Position numbers and translations under genes: made by a program. This document shows, one piece after another, positions 20,747-27,378 of a stretch of 27,378 bases of DNA (the stretch's first letter is position 1; the number at the start of each line of letters is the position of its first letter). This stretch comes from a virus. Where the stretch lies: positions 1 through 27,378 of IMG/VR virus record IMGVR_UViG_3300046002_007054. One strand, written 5' to 3'. Under the pieces are notes generated by a model. It was given only the letters and a program-made list of their open reading frames with translations, had not been told where the DNA came from and ran no database searches.

Positions 20747-21772
20747 ATGACTTCCCTCACTCAACTCTCCCGGCTGCTGACGCAGTTCGACAAGCTCGAT
20801 CTGGGCTTCACCTATGACGATAGCTACGGCTGTATGCCATCATCGCTCGGCGACTCAAAGACGCCGAAGGTGCAGTATCCGAATCTGTATGTGAATCGGG
20901 TGAAGGATGATGTGATGGGGGTGCCGGAGACAGGCACGGCGCTGGTCGAATACAAGATCACCGGCCGCAACATGAGCAATCGGGACGGCAAAACCAAGTA
21001 TGGCATGGATGTGGAGATCCGCAGTTTCGATCCGCAGGCCGGGGCGAAAGCCAAAGCCAAGGAAAGCAAGCCAGGCGCGGCGAAAGCCGTGATGCTGGAG
21101 CGGTTGGATGGGGCGCTGACGGAGTTGGCGCGTGGGGATCAGGCATTGAAGCTGGTTCACGGTGGGAAGCCGCCTGCCGATTTGCTGAAACATTATCGGA
21201 TTCCGCAACGGCAACAATCAACATGGAAGGGAAATACCCCAGGGAGCCATCCAATTCCGAGTTCACGCCATGTGGCGAACACGATCCGCGACATTCGTTC
21301 CACGAAAAAGGCGGAGAAGGAATGGCACAAATCTTCACCCTCTAAAACACCTCATATCGGTTGGGGCTTGGAGCGGTTGAAGGGTAAGGAGCGTGCGCAG
21401 TTGGATAAGCAACTCAAGGGAACCGGGTTCTCCGAGTTCTCCGACCGTTCGCGTGACAATGACGGGCAGTTTGTTGGGGCGGCGACGGGTGGGGCAGATC
21501 CGGTGACGATGCGGCAGGCTTACGGGAAGAAGGCGCTGGTGGCAGGTGCGGGTGCGGCGGCACTGGCTGGAGCGGGGATGCTGGTTGGCACGCGCGGTGG
21601 GCGCAAACTGGTGAGCCAAGGGCTCAAGGCAGCGGGCGGTGGTCTGCACAAGCTGCGGGGGGCGGTGGTGTCGAAGAACAGTGGCGGGCGTGGCCAGGGA
21701 TTCATGAAATCTCCGTCGGAGAAGCCGGGGGCAGGAGCTTACATGCAGCGGCGGCGGATGCAGGGGGAGTAG
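20747..21772 (+). CDS. Head-associated protein with LTQF N-terminus
   Basis: 341 aa. The N-terminal helix (LTQLSRLLTQFDKLDLG) parallels the one in the 255-aa gene. Residues 40-95 form a beta-rich domain (VQYPNLYVNRVKDDV, LVEYKITGRNM) that I do not recognise. LDGALTEL lies at 120-127. A Lys/Arg-rich middle follows, then GFSEFSD (227-233) and a Gly/Ala hydrophobic helix (LVAGAGAAALAGAGMLVG 264-281). The tail is basic. By composition and place, immediately before the protease/scaffold gene, it belongs with the two preceding proteins. An internal or core protein is inferred. Confidence 0.8.
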   Translation: MTSLTQLSRLLTQFDKLDLGFTYDDSYGCMPSSLGDSKTPKVQYPNLYVNRVKDDVMGVPETGTALVEYKITGRNMSNRDGKTKYGMDVEIRSFDPQAGAKAKAKESKPGAAKAVMLERLDGALTELARGDQALKLVHGGKPPADLLKHYRIPQRQQSTWKGNTPGSHPIPSSRHVANTIRDIRSTKKAEKEWHKSSPSKTPHIGWGLERLKGKERAQLDKQLKGTGFSEFSDRSRDNDGQFVGAATGGADPVTMRQAYGKKALVAGAGAAALAGAGMLVGTRGGRKLVSQGLKAAGGGLHKLRGAVVSKNSGGRGQGFMKSPSEKPGAGAYMQRRRMQGE

Positions 21773-21905
21773 GGGAAAATGACAAATGACAGGAGCGGCG
21801 GGTTTGGTGAGCTAAGGCCCAGAGGGCGGCGGCGAGCCAGGCGAGGATGAGGAAGGCGAGGATGAGTTCGGATTCCAGAGCGGTGAAGTTGGGGATGGCG
21901 AGCAT
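21702..21905 (-). CDS. Possible antisense small membrane protein
   Basis: 67 aa from the minus-strand ATG ending at 21905. Residues 9-31 (LESELILAFLILAWLAAALW) make a convincing transmembrane helix, followed by a positive HQTRRS turn. It occupies the 158-bp gap between two rightward genes and overlaps the end of the 341-aa gene. A small holin-like protein or a chance ORF are both possible. The frame after residue 35 is low in structure and overlaps coding DNA, which lowers confidence. Confidence 0.3.
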   Translation of the reverse strand: MLAIPNFTALESELILAFLILAWLAAALWALAHQTRRSCHLSFSPTPPASAAAACKLLPPASPTEIS

Positions 21906-21930
21906 GAATTGACAATGGGCGGGGTTTGCT

Positions 21931-23277
21931 ATGAGCAAACCCCTTTATACTTTCTCGACGTTCGGTGCCGATGGTGCCGTTGATTCCGACAATGCCGTCA
22001 TCACCGGCGTGAGCATGATCACTGGCAGCCTGACCGCCAAAGGTCATGGGCTGGAGGTGGATGCGAAGACGCTGAAACAGATTTTTCTCTGCGCCAAGAA
22101 GATGGGCCAGGTGCCGGTGAAGACGAATCACGGCAGCGGCGTCGATGCCGTGAATGGATTCCTGACCAACTTCCGCATGGATGGCGACAAGGTGCGGGGT
22201 GACTGGCACTTGCTGCGGACCTATGCCACCACCGAACATTTGCTGGAGATGGCCGAGCGGATGCCATCGAGCATTGGCCTGAGTGTGGCGTTTCGCGGCG
22301 AGCCCGAAACGGCGGATGGCGAGACCATTTTTCAGGATGAGAAGACCAAGGAATACTACACGCTGGCAGCAGGCGGTCGCAAGGTGCCGTTGAAGGCGGG
22401 AGCCACGCGCCATGCCCGCTGCACCGAGCTGGTGAGCACCGATCTGGTGGCGAGTCCAGCGGCGAATCCAGGCGGCATGTTTGCCGAAGGTAATGCCTTG
22501 GGTGTTGACAGCGCCGAGAAGGGCATGGCTAAAACCCTCGAACAATCCCAACAGACAGCCGCCGAACCAACGATGGCGGACCTCATGAAAGCAATTTCCG
22601 GCATCAACGAGCGTATCGACGCGATGGAAGCTGGCGGTGAAGAAGAAGAAGGCGCTGAATCCGAACTTTCTGATGCTGAGATTCAGCAACTGATCGACAA
22701 CGGCACGCTGGTCGAAGACGGCGAGGGCGGTCTGGTGCTGGCCGAAGAGGCGGGCGAAGGCGAAGGTGAAGGCGAAGGCGAAGGCGAAGGCGAAGGCGAA
22801 GGCGAAGCTGCTGAAGCTGCCGAAGCTGAGCTGAGCCGCCGCGATCCGATCACCTACTTTGAGAATCGCATCAACATGCTTGAATCCAAGCTGGCCGGTG
22901 AGAAGCAGGCCAAGAAACGCGCTGCCGAACAAACGATGTTCAGCCAGATCGAAGCCAAGCAGGCTGAGTTGATCACGCGCTTTGAAGCCGTGGCCGCTGA
23001 GAATGAGGCGCTGCGTGAGTTGGTATCTGAGTATCAGGCTGGCGCGCCAGTGGCACTGTCCAGCCGTGGAGAGCAGATCATGTTCGATGAATCGGGCAGC
23101 GAAGTCGAAGGCACCGCTTTTGAGAAGCGTGTGGCGACCAAGTTCACCGAGATCCGCAAGAGCCAACCGACGCTTTCGGAGTTCTCAGCCAAGGCTGAGG
23201 CCATGAAGTTTGCCATCGGCACCTACCCTGGTGACTACACCGCGCACCAGAAGGGCAAGGGCGTCACGAACCTGTAA
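21931..23277 (+). CDS. Prohead protease fused to scaffold domain
   Basis: 448 aa. Residues 1-190 are an HK97/lambda-type prohead protease: catalytic-His candidate His67 in VKTNHGSG, catalytic-Ser candidates in MPSSIGLSVAF (111-121), and the family signature LVSTDLVASPAANPGG (167-182). Residues 230-300 are acidic with a Gly-Glu hexanucleotide repeat. Residues 310-365 form a scaffold coiled coil (FENRINMLESKLAGEKQAKK). The C-terminus carries ITRFEAV (348-354) and TLSEFSAK (414-421), the same type of peptide as in the internal proteins. It should assemble the prohead shell, cut itself and other head proteins, and then leave. Confidence 0.88.
   Translation: MSKPLYTFSTFGADGAVDSDNAVITGVSMITGSLTAKGHGLEVDAKTLKQIFLCAKKMGQVPVKTNHGSGVDAVNGFLTNFRMDGDKVRGDWHLLRTYATTEHLLEMAERMPSSIGLSVAFRGEPETADGETIFQDEKTKEYYTLAAGGRKVPLKAGATRHARCTELVSTDLVASPAANPGGMFAEGNALGVDSAEKGMAKTLEQSQQTAAEPTMADLMKAISGINERIDAMEAGGEEEEGAESELSDAEIQQLIDNGTLVEDGEGGLVLAEEAGEGEGEGEGEGEGEGEGEAAEAAEAELSRRDPITYFENRINMLESKLAGEKQAKKRAAEQTMFSQIEAKQAELITRFEAVAAENEALRELVSEYQAGAPVALSSRGEQIMFDESGSEVEGTAFEKRVATKFTEIRKSQPTLSEFSAKAEAMKFAIGTYPGDYTAHQKGKGVTNL
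22753..22806. repeat. GGCGAA hexanucleotide repeat, 9 units
   Basis: Nine tandem GGCGAA units (one GGTGAA), in frame within the protease/scaffold gene, giving a Gly-Glu run. It is a short microsatellite that can change length without shifting the frame. Confidence 0.93.
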
Positions 23278-23313
23278 TCCAGAGACACAAACTTTCACAA
23301 AAAACACACATAT

Positions 23314-24033
23314 ATGCAGCATTCCAATGTTTTGAGTCTGGTGGCCGATACCGGCGTGGCAATCACGATGGGCCGCCGAATCGCCAACGTGGCAGGTAAC
23401 GCCGTTCATGCCGGAGCTGCCCAGCAGTTCATGGGCAGCAGCGAGGCCGACTTCAACGGCAGTGAGCCGTCCGCCAACACGGTGGGCGTTCATGTCCGCA
23501 GCAACGGCAGCCACTACGCCACTCACAATGGCACTTCGGCCATCGCCGCAGGTGACGCCATCCAGGGCGCGGCCTTGGGCAAGATCGACAAGCACGCCGC
23601 AGTGGCTGCCGCTATCGCCATGCCAGCCGCCGCCGCAACCGCGGTGACTGCCAGCCATGACCTCTCGGTGAATCCGGTGAACGGCATTCAGCTTCAAGTC
23701 GCCATCCCTGCGTTGCCATCTTTGGTGGACACCAAGGTTGCGACCTTCACGGTGCAGGACAGTGCCGATGACATCACTTTTGCCACGATGGCGGGTGTGC
23801 CAGCCATCACCCGCACCGGCGTTGCCACGAGCCAAGGCTCTGCAGCGCTGACCACAAACATTGCGCTGGCCCCAACGGCCCGTCGTTATGTGCGTCTCTC
23901 CATCGCCGTGGAATCCGGTGGTGGCAGCAACATCGCCGTCACGGCCACTCTTAATCTCCTGTTGCCGAAGATCGGTCAGGCGCTCGAAGCGAGCACCACT
24001 GACGGCACCATCATCCGCGTCGTCTTCAACTGA
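23314..24033 (+). CDS. Capsid decoration-type protein
   Basis: 239 aa, between protease and major capsid protein, the place of lambda gpD. The N-terminal half is Ala/Gly/Asn-rich with alternating strands (LVADTGVAITMGRRIANVAG, GTSAIAAGDAIQGAALGKID), recalling capsid-surface DUF2190-like domains. The C-terminal half is a beta sandwich (TKVATFTVQDSADDITFATM, YVRLSIAVESGGGSNIAVTA) of the kind seen on phage head and fibre proteins. No enzymatic residue pattern. Placement and composition support a virion surface role; the family name is uncertain. The leader is AT-rich without a clear ribosome-binding site. Confidence 0.7.
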   Translation: MQHSNVLSLVADTGVAITMGRRIANVAGNAVHAGAAQQFMGSSEADFNGSEPSANTVGVHVRSNGSHYATHNGTSAIAAGDAIQGAALGKIDKHAAVAAAIAMPAAAATAVTASHDLSVNPVNGIQLQVAIPALPSLVDTKVATFTVQDSADDITFATMAGVPAITRTGVATSQGSAALTTNIALAPTARRYVRLSIAVESGGGSNIAVTATLNLLLPKIGQALEASTTDGTIIRVVFN

Positions 24034-24081
24034 TCGGGAAACTGAAACTGCAACTGCAAACACTCGAAAGAATCTAAAATT

Positions 24082-25053
24082 ATGGCATACGCAAACACAG
24101 CAGCCGTCTCCCGTTCTGACATCCGCGTCCTGCTTGAACAGGCCCGCGAAGCAGACAAAGGCCTGATCGGCGACAAGGTCCTGGGGGTTTACTCCAGCGA
24201 CGAACCCACTGGGCGCTACCCGCGCTACAACATCGGCAACGGCGGCCTTCTGGACGCTGACACCGACACCAAACGCGCTCCAGGCTCCGGCTACAAGCGC
24301 ATCAATCGCAGCTACGAATGGGACACCTTCGATTGCGAAGACCGTGGCCTTGAAGAAGCCGTCGATGAAACCGACGCCCGCAAGGTCAAGAAGTTCTTCG
24401 ACATGGAAGTTTCCGCCGCTCAAAAGCTCCGCCGCAACACCGCGCTGGCCTATGAGCAGCGCGTGGCGACGAAGGTGATGATCGCCGCCAACAGCGGGTT
24501 CCAAGCCGCCAACAGCGTCGTGGCCTACACGGAAGCCAATCTGGCGACCATTGACCTGGCTCGCGACATCCAGGAAGCCAAGCAATACCTGACCGCCCGT
24601 GGCGTGAATCAGGAAGACATGAGCCTGATCATGAGCAACGTGGTGTTTGACCGCCTGCGCCGCTCGGCCAAGCTGCTGTCCTATGTGTTCGGCAACCATG
24701 CCAACGTCGGCAACAAGCGTCTCACGCTGGGTGAACTGGCGGAAGCCCTTGAGGTCAAGGAACTGCTCATCGGCACCCGCAGTCGCAACACGGCTAAGAA
24801 GGGCGCAACGCTCTCCCTTGGCGCGATTTGGGGCACCAGCACCATCGTGCTGGCCAACCTGAAAAGCGGCGAGTTCAGCGAAGGCGGCATTGGCCGCACG
24901 GTCGTTTGGACCGAAGATGCCAGCGGGTTGTATGTCGCGGAGTCCTACCGCGATGAAACGAACCGCAGCGACATCATGCGCGTGCGCCAGAACAGCACTG
25001 AGAAGATCACCGATGTGAACGAGGGTTACTGCATCACGACGCAGTGGGCTTAA
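24082..25053 (+). CDS. Major capsid protein, lambda gpE type
   Basis: 323 aa, close to the size of lambda-type capsid proteins. The sequence VLGVYSSDEPTGRYPRYNIG near residue 33, then YEWDTFDCEDRGLEEAVDET and the helical spine with VSAAQKLRRNTALAYEQRVA are typical of this family in many bacteria. Later, GNKRLTLGELAEALEVKELL and SDIMRVRQNSTEKITD are recognisable. It makes the HK97-fold shell. No T-x-F peptide of the internal-protein type is present, so it may be excluded from the proposed processing. A strong terminator follows 24 bp after the stop. Confidence 0.93.
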   Translation: MAYANTAAVSRSDIRVLLEQAREADKGLIGDKVLGVYSSDEPTGRYPRYNIGNGGLLDADTDTKRAPGSGYKRINRSYEWDTFDCEDRGLEEAVDETDARKVKKFFDMEVSAAQKLRRNTALAYEQRVATKVMIAANSGFQAANSVVAYTEANLATIDLARDIQEAKQYLTARGVNQEDMSLIMSNVVFDRLRRSAKLLSYVFGNHANVGNKRLTLGELAEALEVKELLIGTRSRNTAKKGATLSLGAIWGTSTIVLANLKSGEFSEGGIGRTVVWTEDASGLYVAESYRDETNRSDIMRVRQNSTEKITDVNEGYCITTQWA

Positions 25054-25077
25054 TCGCCAAGCGAAGGATTATTCAGC

Positions 25078-25108
25078 AGCGCCGCCGGGAAACTGGCGGC
25101 GCTTTTTT
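25078..25108 (+). terminator. Intrinsic terminator after major capsid gene
   Basis: AGCGCCGCC (25078-25086) pairs with GGCGGCGCT (25095-25103). The stem extends by a G-T and a G-C pair and closes with GAAA (25089-25092). A TTTTTT run follows at 25103-25108. This is a textbook rightward terminator. Confidence 0.93.
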
Positions 25109-25113
25109 GTGGG

Positions 25114-25133
25114 TTGACGCAGAGGATTAAGGT
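25114..25133 (+). promoter_or_regulatory. TTGACG start element, copy 4
   Basis: TTGAC (25114-25118) directly after the terminator, then 15 bases, then the ATG at 25134. An AAGG just before the ATG may serve as the ribosome-binding site. Coming after a terminator, this element could well include promoter function. Confidence 0.5.
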
Positions 25134-26966
25134 ATGCGTTGTTTTATTAACTTAATGGATGGGACAGTGAGTGCAGAGCTGCCAGCCAGGGCGGGTGGTT
25201 ACCAGCAGCAAGTCAAAGCGCTGACTGGAGAGCGTGTCGAGATTCGCTGGATTGAAGTGGGGGAAGCGTATGGGATGCCCGCTGGCACGGAGATTAAACT
25301 GGTGGTGCGTGATGCCAAGGGTGGCACGCTGCTAGCAGAGATGACGGAGTTGAGTGTGCCGGCAAGTGTGGCTCAAGGATTCTACACGGGCAGACTGAGT
25401 TTTAACACCGTGGCCGTGGTGGACCTACTGGCCGAGCACCCGCTCAAACAGAGTCTGGCGGTCTTTGGAGAGATTTTGTGGAAGATCCCTGGAGCGACCG
25501 ATTGGGAGGCGAGTGACGACTTGCAACTGACGTTGCTACGAAAAGTGAGCACAGGAGACAGTGAAGGTAACCCGACCGAGAACGCCGAACCCGCCACCAG
25601 CCTGCCGGAGTGTGATGCACGATTTGTGCGCTACGACGGCCCACAGACACTGACCACGGAGCAGCAAGAGCAGGCGGTGGAAAATCTTGGGCTTGATGGT
25701 GCTGGCGTAGGTGGAGGCACACAAGGCCCACAAGGCCCAGCAGGCAACGATGGCTCGCAGGGCCCAAAGGGCGATCAAGGACCGCAAGGGCCGCAGGGTG
25801 AATATGGAGGCCCACAAGGCCCACAAGGCCCACAAGGCCCCGGCGGCCCAGTTGGCAACGATGGCGCGCAAGGTCCGCAAGGTCCCGGCGGCCCAGCAGG
25901 CAACGATGGCCCGCAAGGTCCGCAAGGCGCACAGGGAAACGATGGCCCGCAAGGCCCGCAGGGTGAATATGGAGGCCCGCAAGGCCCGCAAGGCCCACAA
26001 GGCCCCGGCGGCCCATCTGGCAATGATGGCGCGCAAGGTCCGCAAGGCCCCGGCGGCCCAGCAGGCAACGATGGCGCGCAAGGTCCGCAAGGCCCACAAG
26101 GCCCACAGGGCGATCAAGGTCCGCAAGGCCCGCAGGGTGAATATGGAGGTCCGCAAGGCCCAGCAGGCAACGATGGCGCGCAAGGCCCAGCAGGCAACGA
26201 TGGCGCGCAAGGTCCGCAAGGCCCAGCAGGTAACGATGGAGTCGGCGGCAGTATCCCTATTGACTTTGACAACGGCTCATTCCTCGCCGCTGGAGATCCG
26301 AGCTATGGCAGCATGGGCTCTGGAGGCGGCATCGAGCAGGTCTGTTCCCTTGATTACCGGCAACGCTGGGAAGGCGGGAGGCAGTGGTATTACGACCAAA
26401 GTGCGGGCGGCGTTCGCGAGGTGCGGATGAACTTTAGTGCCCCAACGATTTACGATGACGCCAAAGATTCGCTACGATTCCGCGTCGGATCACGATGGGT
26501 GCATGAGGATGGCCGGGAATGGGTGTGCAGCGATGCGACCGAAGAAGCTGCGGTTTGGGATCTGCGTGTTGATGAGCGCTACTACCGCGCAGGCGGCTCA
26601 TTTGTCGGGATGCCCGTTGAGTTTTCCGTTGCGCTAGGTGACGAAACATCTGCGGCAACGACTGGCACTAAAGTCACTTGGCGTGTGCCGTATGCGATGA
26701 CGGTGACGAGTGTGCGCATTGAGTGTGTCGCGGCGCCTACGGGATCTGTTGCGATCATCGACGTGCAGGAGGCAGGCACGACTATCTTCAGCGTGAGTCC
26801 GCAGATTGCCATCTCAGAGACCACCTCAGTCGGTGGGGCTGTCCCTGGCACGCTCTCAGATAATACACTGGAGGACAATGCTGTGTTGACTTTTATCATC
26901 GACCAGATCGGCAGCACCGAAGCGGGCGCAGGCTACAAAGTCACACTCATTGGCACCCGCGCATGA
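25134..26966 (+). CDS. Collagen-like fibre protein
   Basis: 610 aa. Residues 1-150 are a beta-rich N-terminal domain ([20 protein letters not shown]), probably the virion-binding part. Residues 165-190 carry [20 protein letters not shown] and then NLGL, a phage-fibre attachment motif (LTxxQxxQAxxNLG). Residues about 195-372 are a collagen-like stretch of Gly-Pro-Gln, Gly-Asn-Asp and Gly-Ala-Gln triplets with repeated QGEYGG breaks. Residues 375-610 form a C-terminal globular domain rich in aromatic residues, probably the receptor-binding head. A trimeric triple helix is expected. It is the first gene after the capsid terminator. The ATG of the next gene overlaps its stop (ATGA). Confidence 0.88.
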   Translation: MRCFINLMDGTVSAELPARAGGYQQQVKALTGERVEIRWIEVGEAYGMPAGTEIKLVVRDAKGGTLLAEMTELSVPASVAQGFYTGRLSFNTVAVVDLLAEHPLKQSLAVFGEILWKIPGATDWEASDDLQLTLLRKVSTGDSEGNPTENAEPATSLPECDARFVRYDGPQTLTTEQQEQAVENLGLDGAGVGGGTQGPQGPAGNDGSQGPKGDQGPQGPQGEYGGPQGPQGPQGPGGPVGNDGAQGPQGPGGPAGNDGPQGPQGAQGNDGPQGPQGEYGGPQGPQGPQGPGGPSGNDGAQGPQGPGGPAGNDGAQGPQGPQGPQGDQGPQGPQGEYGGPQGPAGNDGAQGPAGNDGAQGPQGPAGNDGVGGSIPIDFDNGSFLAAGDPSYGSMGSGGGIEQVCSLDYRQRWEGGRQWYYDQSAGGVREVRMNFSAPTIYDDAKDSLRFRVGSRWVHEDGREWVCSDATEEAAVWDLRVDERYYRAGGSFVGMPVEFSVALGDETSAATTGTKVTWRVPYAMTVTSVRIECVAAPTGSVAIIDVQEAGTTIFSVSPQIAISETTSVGGAVPGTLSDNTLEDNAVLTFIIDQIGSTEAGAGYKVTLIGTRA

Positions 26967-27378
26967 ATCTCCTGAATCCATATCGGTTTGCTGCCGCGCC
27001 GCCACCATTGGGCACCGTCCTTGGGTATACTTGCGACGGCACCGATAAATACAACACCGTGGCGGATGGATCGGGTGGCTCAGCTCCGGTTTTTGTGGAG
27101 TCCAACTCTCTTGATTGCGGCTACACACCGCCACCGCCGCCACCAGAAGCAGGCACCGTCCTTGGGTTCACTTGCGTCGGCATGGACAAATACAACACCG
27201 TTGCGGATGGATCGGGTGGCTCAGCTCCGGTTTTTGTGGAGTCCAACTCTCTTGACTGCGGCTACATACCGCCACCAGCAGCAGGCACCGTCCTTGGTTT
27301 CACTTGCGTCGGCACCGACAAATACAACACCGTTGCGGATGGCTCGGGTGGCTCAGCTCCGGTCTTTGTGGAGTCCAA
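26963..27378 (+). CDS. Cys-repeat fibre protein, partial
   Basis: Runs off the right edge; 138 codons seen from [20 protein letters not shown]. Three tandem copies of a 44-47 aa unit begin with GTVLG at 27011, 27152 and 27284. Each unit reads [20 protein letters not shown], then [18 protein letters not shown], then a proline linker (PPPPPP or PPP). Each unit has two cysteines that could form a disulfide or bind a metal. Similar C/ADGxGG/CGY repeats are, as I recall, found in phage fibres and baseplate proteins. The start overlaps the collagen-like gene's stop (ATGA), so it is co-translated. The copies differ at a few positions, so they are old duplications. Confidence 0.8.
   Translation, partial: MNLLNPYRFAAAPPPLGTVLGYTCDGTDKYNTVADGSGGSAPVFVESNSLDCGYTPPPPPPEAGTVLGFTCVGMDKYNTVADGSGGSAPVFVESNSLDCGYIPPPAAGTVLGFTCVGTDKYNTVADGSGGSAPVFVES

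Noticed and set aside
21739-23166. 475-aa minus-strand ORF
   Set aside because: Antisense to the protease/scaffold gene; its repeated Phe-Ala run mirrors the Gly-Glu hexanucleotide repeat.
23185-24699. 504-aa minus-strand ORF
   Set aside because: Antisense to decoration and capsid genes, both well supported on the plus strand.
25711-26430. 239-aa plus-strand ORF in the collagen region
   Set aside because: Out-of-frame reading of the collagen repeat (Lys/Ala/His-rich pattern), a shadow of the 610-aa gene.

Overview
The window reads as part of a tailed double-stranded DNA phage or prophage in a GC-rich host. The host is most likely a member of the Verrucomicrobia or a related PVC-group bacterium. 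The phage call rests on a lambda-like head block: gpW-like connector, gpB-type portal, protease/scaffold, decoration-type protein, gpE-type major capsid protein. The host guess is inference. It rests on GC-rich composition, on intergenic heptamer repeats (GGATGAA, ATGACGA, GAACTGA) that I remember from PVC genomes, and on a Ycf46/DUF1257/DUF2997 gene set. No rRNA, tRNA, CRISPR array, integrase or transposase was seen.

Layout. Positions 34-12297 are a leftward (minus-strand) arm of about 19 mostly small genes. It holds a Ycf46-like AAA+ ATPase, a DUF1257 (Ycf35-like) and a DUF2997 protein, a WGR-domain ATP-dependent DNA ligase, a phage-type zinc-ribbon protein, a MarR-type regulator and many conserved hypotheticals. 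This looks like the early or DNA-metabolism arm. Its right end (10649-12297) is a regulatory zone with two intrinsic terminators, palindromic REP-like elements, a perfect 14-bp inverted repeat and an XRE-like small regulator. From 12381 everything important is rightward: AmpD-type amidase, gpW-like protein, a small unknown, portal, then a 6.7-kb block not found between gpB and gpC in lambda, then protease/scaffold, decoration-like protein, major capsid protein and a terminator. A collagen-like fibre gene and a Cys-repeat fibre gene that runs off the right edge follow.

The most unusual part is the block between portal and protease (15218-21930). It encodes a small protein with an SSB-like DDIPF tail, a canonical acyl carrier protein, and three very basic Gly/Ala-rich proteins (1204, 255 and 341 aa). 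These three carry repeated L/T-T-x-F peptides, short GxxxG-type hydrophobic helices and a shared LxGALxEL/F peptide. The same kind of peptide (LSEF, ITRF) recurs in the scaffold half of the protease. I infer that these are internal head proteins, the largest possibly a polyprotein, that enter the prohead and may be cut by the phage protease and ejected with the DNA. The sequence suggests this but does not prove it.

Other recurring signals are Ala-Ala C-termini (often K-L-A-A) on 8 of 19 left-arm proteins, a TTGAC-N14/15-ATG start element on four right-arm genes, heptamer tandem repeats at most gene boundaries, a G-quadruplex motif in front of one small gene, and a tandem two-hairpin 64-bp repeat.
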